64,000 nt of DNA from Sympetrum striolatum (lineage: Eukaryota; Arthropoda; Insecta; Odonata; Libellulidae), in contig OX388348.1 in NCBI GenBank assembly GCA_947579665.1, positions 11,656,001 to 11,720,000 on the forward strand. The letters are read 5' to 3'. Shown piece by piece: positions 58,663 to 64,000 of the stretch (positions within the stretch are counted from its first letter, which is position 1; every line of letters starts with the position of its first letter). The notes below the pieces were generated by a model that saw only the letters and a program-made list of their open reading frames with translations, had not been told where the DNA came from and did not search any database. A program made the translations under genes and the position numbers.

Positions 58663-60074
58663 GTTTGCTTATCAGTACGCCAGTTTTAATAATTACTAAT
58701 ACTTAGCTTATATACTTAATTTTCAGTCTTTTTCGCTACTTTTAGAGATGAGCGTCGGCAACTTAAGCTGATGCGAAATGGCTTACAATCGTGACCTCCA
58801 AGAGTCCTGCTACGACAAATTTTATTGGACAAGAATCGGCGTACCTCAGTCGCTCGACCAATCACATCATACATCTCAAAATTCGTTTACGGTTTAACCA
58901 TCATCGCTGGAGTGTTTAAATAAATAAAGTAAATCACCTTCTGAGTTATTTCTTTTTAAAATTAATGTCAATTTGTAAAATTTCAGAATTAAAGATGCTC
59001 CTTTTTATGTACAAATAAAGTGGGAATTTATCTACTACTTCATAGTGCAACGGAAGAGATTTACACGGATAACTTTTGCCACTGTGAATGAGAATAATTT
59101 TAAAAAGTTCTTCCTTTAGTATCCTTGGACTTCAGAAGCAATGTATAATTATGATGGAAAGGAAAAAGCCCCAATTATAATTGTTTACACAGAGAAACAC
59201 AAAAGAAATGAATGTTTGGTATTTTTAATTGTATTATTATTCCTATACAACTTTTTCATTTTATTCTCTGTGACTCGTTAGGTAAAAGTGGACAAAAATA
59301 TTTATTACCAATGTAAATTACAAATAGAACCTCTCATCTCATTCACTACCTCTCGAATGTTTCGATTCCATTCAAATTAATTAACTGATTGAGTCCAGCT
59401 ATAAATAGTGATTAAATATGAGGTAGATAAGTTTATTTTGCAGGCAATAAGACATAGTTTTGTCATGGTCAATCATTTATTCCATAAATATAATAAGATT
59501 TTATTATTGATTCTAGGTATACATCCAAAAAATACTTTCTGTAGAAACTGTCAACTTGGCAATTGTTCTGTTAAATTCCTAGACTTTATTTTCAGCTTAG
59601 GTCATTCGTTTAGTAAGAAATGCACGCTCCTTGTAATTGAAGTCGGAAAATATCGCACACTTTTCTCAAAACTTTTCTCCGGGCGAGCTATACCTAGTCA
59701 CACTAACTTTGCAGTAGAGACCTTTTTCCAGTTTAAAAATGAATTATCAATTGTTGTAAAGAAACAAAATCGCAAGAGTAAATTATTATATTGAAACGAA
59801 TTCTTAAACAACTAATAAATATTTTAAGTCTGTCTACATTAATATATGGTTACTCAAAGCTTGGAGCCGGACACCCATGCATCCTGTCTGGCAACATTGG
59901 AACGATTTTTTCGGCAGTCATTTATTCTTCAACTACGAATCGCACTTCGCCGGTAGTGATGAACCCAATGAATGTGTTATGAAATTCGCGCATGATTGCC
60001 ATTGATGCTGTGAATGTGTAAAATTTCCTCCATGATTCCTTAAAGTATAATTTTGCGAGACATTATTACCTCTC
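58663..60074. promoter_or_regulatory. Head-to-head promoter region between hnRNP U-like and COX16
   Basis: 1,412 bp separate the two start codons. Near the hnRNP U-like side, CCAAT boxes occur in both orientations (ATTGG about 58825 and CCAAT about 58858). A more GC-rich patch near 59865-59995 precedes COX16. The 128-codon frame at 59408-59794 has no recognisable features. Transcription start sites cannot be placed from sequence. Confidence 0.45.
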
Positions 60075-60208
60075 ATGAAGGACTTGATGTCTAACTGGTA
60101 CAGTAAATTTCACGCAGTCACCAAAAAGAAATCATTCAGGTTCGGCTTACCGTTTGTTTTGATGGTTGTAGGTGGATCATTTGTTCTCGAGCAGTTTGCT
60201 CAAAACAG
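60075..60208 (+). CDS. COX16: COX16 exon 1: N-terminus and transmembrane segment
   Basis: The donor is CAAAACAG then GTGCTT; ends with two bases of an Arg codon. Carries the membrane anchor. Confidence 0.88.
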
Positions 60209-60535
60209 GTGCTTATTATGAATGTATTTGAAGTAGAAGTCACAATTTCACAGATGATTAATGCTGACCTAGTTATTTGTAGGTACCGATTTTCACGGAA
60301 GATGCCCATTACACCAGAGATAGCAGAAGAGTATGGAGTGAAAATGAAAAAACCTGGAGAAGTTACGTTGGAAAGCGAATATGAAAAAATCAAAGATGTA
60401 GGGATAGAAAAGAATGCATTATAAGCAATTTTCGAATCTTTCTTTTGCGGACATTGATATGCCAACATAATCGTTCTGTTTCAGATGGATTTTGATAATT
60501 GGAGCAATAAACGTGGGCCAAGGCCTTGGGAATGA
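60075..60535 (+). CDS. COX16: COX16, cytochrome c oxidase assembly factor (3 exons)
   Basis: Exons 60075-60208, 60283-60397 and 60485-60535 give 99 codons plus stop. COX16 is a small inner-mitochondrial-membrane protein needed for cytochrome c oxidase (complex IV) assembly, acting with COX2 copper delivery. Seen here: a single transmembrane segment FGLPFVLMVVGGSFVLEQFA preceded by basic residues (KKKSFR), then the signature LESEYEKIKD and the C-terminal GPRPWE. Human COX16 has 106 residues with SLESEYEKIKD and RGPRPWEDP. Start: ATG at 60075 or the in-frame ATG at 60087; both fit. Reading past exon 2 without splicing gives VGIEKNAL and a stop, so intron 2 retention would remove the conserved end. 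Confidence 0.9.
60283..60397 (+). CDS. COX16: COX16 exon 2: YRF to ESEYEKIKD
   Basis: The acceptor is AGTTATTTGTAG. The donor is AAAGAT then GTAGGG, weak but the only one that joins exon 3 in frame and restores the family sequence. Confidence 0.85.
60485..60535 (+). CDS. COX16: COX16 exon 3: conserved C-terminus
   Basis: The acceptor is CGTTCTGTTTCAG. Encodes MDFDNWSNKRGPRPWE and TGA; the W-x-x-x-RGPRPWE end is diagnostic. A possible poly(A) signal AATAAA lies at 61069-61074. Confidence 0.88.
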   Translation: MDFDNWSNKRGPRPWE

Positions 60536-61343
60536 GGTTTCAGTTAGGTATTAAATAGTAAGCCTCTTTATAAAAGTATTTACCGTAGTGCTTAAGTATA
60601 GTCAATGGTACAGCAGGTATTTGATACCTATATAATTATGCTAATCTCAATCCAGTCTCCAATATAAAATTGTGCAGTAACTACTACGAGCTTAACTATT
60701 CAGGCTAACTTTTAACTGTATCATAAAATATGAAATAGAATGTATAAACTTCAATGAGAATTCTCTCTAGGGAGTATAAATCAGACAAGTAATGAACCAA
60801 ATGCTTCAAATTCAGTCAATTTATGTTTCAGTAAGCAAACACTGTTAGGATAATTGGAAGTTGTCATTAATGAGACTTTCTTGCTAAATTTAAGATTGCA
60901 AAAACAGCAATATAGGAAAATAAGTTCACTTTGATATTCATTGGGAAAAATTATAATTACCTCAATAAGATTTAGTGTGATTCTAGTATAAACAAAGGAG
61001 ATGTAAGTTTCAAGAATTTATTTTAAAATTTAAACTTAACCGGAAAACTACTTTTTGGAATTTTGCTTAATAAAATTTAATGGAATGTAATGACGTAAGA
61101 TCATATTTAAAAGAAATTTATAATGAAAAAATGATAAGCTACTGATAAAACAGGAAATGAGTTAAAAATTCTTTTAGTTGGACCTTTAAAGCTAAAACTA
61201 GTAGAGTTTATGACCAATTAATAATTAGGTGGGTTGATGAAAATGCATGATTTAAGTTTCGTTTGTTTCTACTCCACACATTGTCAATTACAGTTGATTT
61301 TACTGTAAATGGCCTTTTTGTAAGCAGTTAATTTCCCTTTTTT
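60536..61343. other. COX16 3' UTR and AT-rich flank
   Basis: No further gene or repeat family recognised. The COX16 transcript end is not determined. Confidence 0.45.
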
Positions 61344-61399
61344 AATTAGGTTCATCTTGAAATCAATCAAGGAAGCTTTAACTTTGTGGAACTCCATTC

Positions 61400-61484
61400 T
61401 AATAAATGGGTGGAAATAACTGCAAAATTGCACTTAAAATTTTTTTTAAAGTGGAATTTTGCAGTTATTTCCACCCATTTATTA
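61400..61484. repeat. Hairpin with about 38-bp arms
   Basis: TAATAAATGGGTGGAAATAA plus CTGCAAAATT pairs with the complement ending at 61484, with one mismatch and a short A/T loop. The motif ATTAGGTTCATCTT occurs both upstream (about 61345) and immediately after the hairpin (about 61481), about 136 bp apart, as a direct repeat. Confidence 0.75.
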
Positions 61485-61592
61485 GGTTCATCTTCATGGC
61501 AAAAATATATTAGCCTTACAATTTATTTTTAATAACAGTGCTAATTTTAACTCATATGATCATCAATAGATACTCACCACCGACAGCAAATG

Positions 61593-61723
61593 TTATATTA
61601 AAGAGTCACAAACACCTTAAACTGTCAAAGATTATGTATATATAATTATGTATGTATAATTATATATATACTATTATATTATAATCTTTGACAGTTTAAG
61701 GTGTTTGTGACTCTTTAATATAA
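61593..61723. repeat. Hairpin with perfect 43-bp arms
   Basis: Arms 61593-61635 and 61681-61723 are exact complements (TTATATTAAAGAGTCACAAA at the outer end). The 45-base loop is almost pure A/T with TATATA runs. No target duplication or transposon signature beyond the TTATA outer ends. Confidence 0.88.
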
Positions 61724-61858
61724 TCATGCTGATTTATAGCATATATTTTATCCCGTTTTAGTTTAAAATACCATATCATGGTGTATTTTACACAAAAATT
61801 CTTCTTCTACCTGAAACATTTTATCTTGAGTTAAAATGAAAAAATCTGCTCCTTTCAG

Positions 61859-61945
61859 GGCCATTGGAAGTTGGGAAATGTGTGTTCATCGATTATGGTG
61901 ATAAGAAATCATCTACCTGCCAATTCACTTCCAGGGTTAATTAGT
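61859..61945 (+). CDS. Candidate terminal exon with Tudor-like motif
   Basis: After a good acceptor (CTGCTCCTTTCAG) there are 28 open codons to TAG at 61943-61945: GPLEVGKCVFIDYGDKKSST and CQFTSRVN. KCVFIDYGDKK resembles the VxFxDYGN core of Tudor domains. A poly(A) signal AATAAA follows at 61978-61983. No upstream partner exon was identified; it may be the last exon of an unseen gene, an alternative COX16 exon or a chance match. Confidence 0.3.
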
Positions 61946-61989
61946 AAATTGAACTTGTAATATAATTTTTTATATGTAATAAAGTTTTT

Positions 61990-63149
61990 ATTTAATCAAG
62001 CTTTTTAAACCTTTTAATTGAAAGGATTTTCTACTTCGGAAGGATATATCATTGTAATTCAGACCATCAAACATTATCAAAACTCTTTATCAAGAATTTT
62101 TTTATTTATTTAAAGATTCACATACAGTGCTGTTACCTTTTTATAGTGAATTCAAACAGCAAACAAATAATTAAAAAATTAAATTAAATATACATGATTG
62201 CACAAAATAAAAATAAAGGGAAATCAACAAAAATAATACAGATAATTATACACAAAATATGATCAAATTCTAAGTAGAAAATTATTTATAATAATCTATG
62301 TTTAAAAATTCTTGTAAGAATGCATCCAGCGACAGACTGCAAGGGTCTATGGAGGGAGGTAGATATTACTCAGTAGAGAACATTGGGCAAGGGATAATCT
62401 ATATTGTAGGGACTTGGAGAAGAGGAGACAGTCCCATGAATTGAAATTAGATTTATCTGATCATGGAACTTGACACAAATTCAACCTCATCTAAAGCTAA
62501 TTTTGCAACACAAGAAAAATGGGGATAATTTGATCCTATAAAAAGCCATCATTATTGACTTAAAAAACAATATAGCTAATTCTTGTATTTTGAAAATGTT
62601 TTTTAGAATAAAGATTCCTAGAATTCTTACCTGTGATACGAAAAGCATGATTAGGTAAATATCATTGAATCTCATGTAGGCAATGCAGGAAACTTAGGTT
62701 TTCAGCTAATTGGGTTATAGAATAATCATTTATAAAACTTCTTGGTTCTTGAGATTTTCAAGGCGTACTTATTTAAAAGTCAACAACATATAGAATTTTC
62801 ATAGCATATACTACCTCTTAAATATCATATCACATAAACTATATAATTTTAAACTACAAAGATTTTATAATAATGAATATTTTTGATTTACAAGGCCATT
62901 TCATATAATTGGGATTAAACTGCTTTGTATTACTGTAACAAAGTTGGAAGTATGTAAACATTCTGTTTGTAATTACTTGTGTCCTGACAGGCTAATAAAA
63001 TATATTTATTATGGACAGAGTCCATTTAAAGATATCACCAACTGTGAAATATTTTAAATGAAACTAAAACATATTCATGTTATACAATTTTAAAGATGCA
63101 AAACGATATATAGTAAATTTCATTTTATTTATGATCTTCATGGTAAATC
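61990..63149. other. AT-rich intergenic sequence
   Basis: No gene, repeat family or RNA recognised. Confidence 0.5.
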
Positions 63150-63458
63150 AGCTCCAGCTTCACAAGAACCGAGCTAGCCGGAGTTCTCACCCATTTAAAG
63201 TTTGAGAATAGGTTGAGGTTGTTTCAGCCCCAAGGCCCCTAATCATTCGCTTTACTGGATGAGACTCCACTCCGACAGCCAGCTATCCTGAAGGAAACTT
63301 CGGAGGGAACCAGTTAGTAGATGGTTCAATTAGTCTTTTGCCCCTATACCCAACTCCGATGATTGATTTGCAGGTCAGAATCGCTACAGACCTCCATCAG
63401 GGTTTCCCCTGACTTCATCCTGGCCAGGCATAGTTCACCATCTTTTGGGTCCCAACAT
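63150..63458 (-). rRNA. Isolated 28S rRNA fragment (pseudogene), antisense
   Basis: The minus strand matches an internal part of large-subunit rRNA: GATGGTGAACTATGCCTG, GAAGTCAGGGGAAACCCTGA, GGTATAGGGGCAAAAGACTA, TGGTTCCCTCCGAAGTTTCC, AGGATAGCTGGC and CTATTCTCAAACTTTAAATG. Substitutions in normally invariant positions (for example ACCCAAAAG for ACCCGAAAG) and the lack of flanking rRNA show a dispersed pseudogene, not a working rDNA unit. Confidence 0.9.
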
Positions 63459-63598
63459 TGAACTTTCTAATTTTAAAATCTTATTCACAAGCAAATTACT
63501 AATGAGGAATACAATCTGTCAGTGAAATATTCAGGCCGGTTGGTGCCTCATCCTCTCTGGCATAAGCTACTATTAAGAGCTAGCAGACAAGGGCGTCG

Positions 63599-63625
63599 CC
63601 AGGGGGGGCAGCTGCCCCCCCCTGG
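63599..63625. repeat. G7/C8 palindrome
   Basis: CCAGGGGGGGCAG is followed at once by CTGCCCCCCCCTGG. It lies beside CAAGGGCGTCGCCAGGGGG, which looks like the terminal motif (GGGCGTCGCCAGG) of several animal DNA transposons; an element end may start at about 63590, the rest running off the window. Confidence 0.5.
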
Positions 63626-64000
63626 AGACCCATTCGTATTTTGGTTCGGGATATGTTGTGGAAACAATTTTTAGGCACGAGCGTATTTGAAAAGAATTTA
63701 GACCCAAAACAAAGTCAAGTGTTGGCACGTGTAAACACCAGTGATGGGAAAAGTACTTCCTCGTAGGAAATTCATTTATACCTCCAGCGCAGCAAAAATA
63801 TTTCAACAATACTTTGTAGTAGAGTCCTTCGCCCCTTCCCTCCCAAGAGAAGAAAAGTTCGGTTTCAGGGTGAACAACGTAGTTAGAACTGCCTCTCGAT
63901 GCGATCAGAGCGCGAGGTTATGCGATTATGTCCTCTCTCTCAAACTACCTTGAGTATTGTCCGACAATCGCCGGCATAAGACAAAGGATTCAGTTTTTTT

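Noticed and set aside
59408..59794. 128-codon plus-strand frame between the two host genes
   Set aside because: Phe/Leu/Lys-rich, as expected from AT-rich DNA; lies in promoter space with no recognisable motif.

Overview
This window is nuclear DNA of an arthropod, most likely an insect. It is AT-rich and contains spliced genes with long GT-AG introns. It carries a dense mix of DNA transposons typical of insects (piggyBac, Tc1/mariner groups, PIF/Harbinger-like, pogo/Tigger), a Ty3/gypsy retroelement and tRNA-derived SINEs. I cannot name the species from sequence alone.

Positions 1-25,140 are a transposon-rich tract with no host gene I can confirm. In order it holds: the 5' part of a piggyBac-like transposase with a repeated 5' end (1-1,898); a diverged tandem array of about 220-bp units that look like repeated exons, interrupted by a decayed 1.3-kb mariner (2,205-5,100); a G-rich minisatellite with a 268-bp higher-order period (6,480-7,235); a gypsy element lacking everything between the start of its 5' LTR and mid reverse transcriptase (7,407 to about 10,212); a SINE with a 12-bp target duplication (11,882-12,009) and a second short insertion (12,830-13,054); a 27-bp minisatellite (15,975-16,385); a decayed transposase whose last two catalytic residues are 82 residues apart (17,379-18,793); an unclassified 1.8-kb terminal-inverted-repeat element with nested repeats (20,003-21,826); and two PIF/Harbinger-like elements side by side (22,890-23,447 and 23,545-25,137).

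Positions 30,788-58,662 (minus strand) are one complete gene for an hnRNP U-like protein (HNRNPUL1/HNRNPU family). I reconstructed 17 coding exons giving 1,008 codons plus a stop, with no frame breaks: SAP domain, acidic linker, SPRY domain, P-loop kinase-like domain, RGG-rich region and a Gly/Tyr/Ser/Gln-rich tail. Its introns hold MITEs, SINEs, a LINE tail, a pogo/Tigger remnant and long hairpins.

Positions 60,075-60,535 (plus strand) are a three-exon COX16 gene (99 codons), a mitochondrial cytochrome c oxidase assembly factor. It lies head-to-head with the hnRNP U-like gene, 1.4 kb between start codons. Downstream are two long perfect or near-perfect hairpins, a possible terminal exon with a Tudor-like motif and a poly(A) signal, and an isolated antisense fragment of 28S rRNA (63,150-63,458).

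The two host genes do different jobs (nuclear RNA/DNA binding and mitochondrial complex IV assembly); nothing beyond shared promoter space links them. I found no CRISPR array, operon or prokaryotic system. The most unusual items are the long hairpins, the 1.8-kb nested repeat element, the exon-like tandem array and the DD82E-type transposase.
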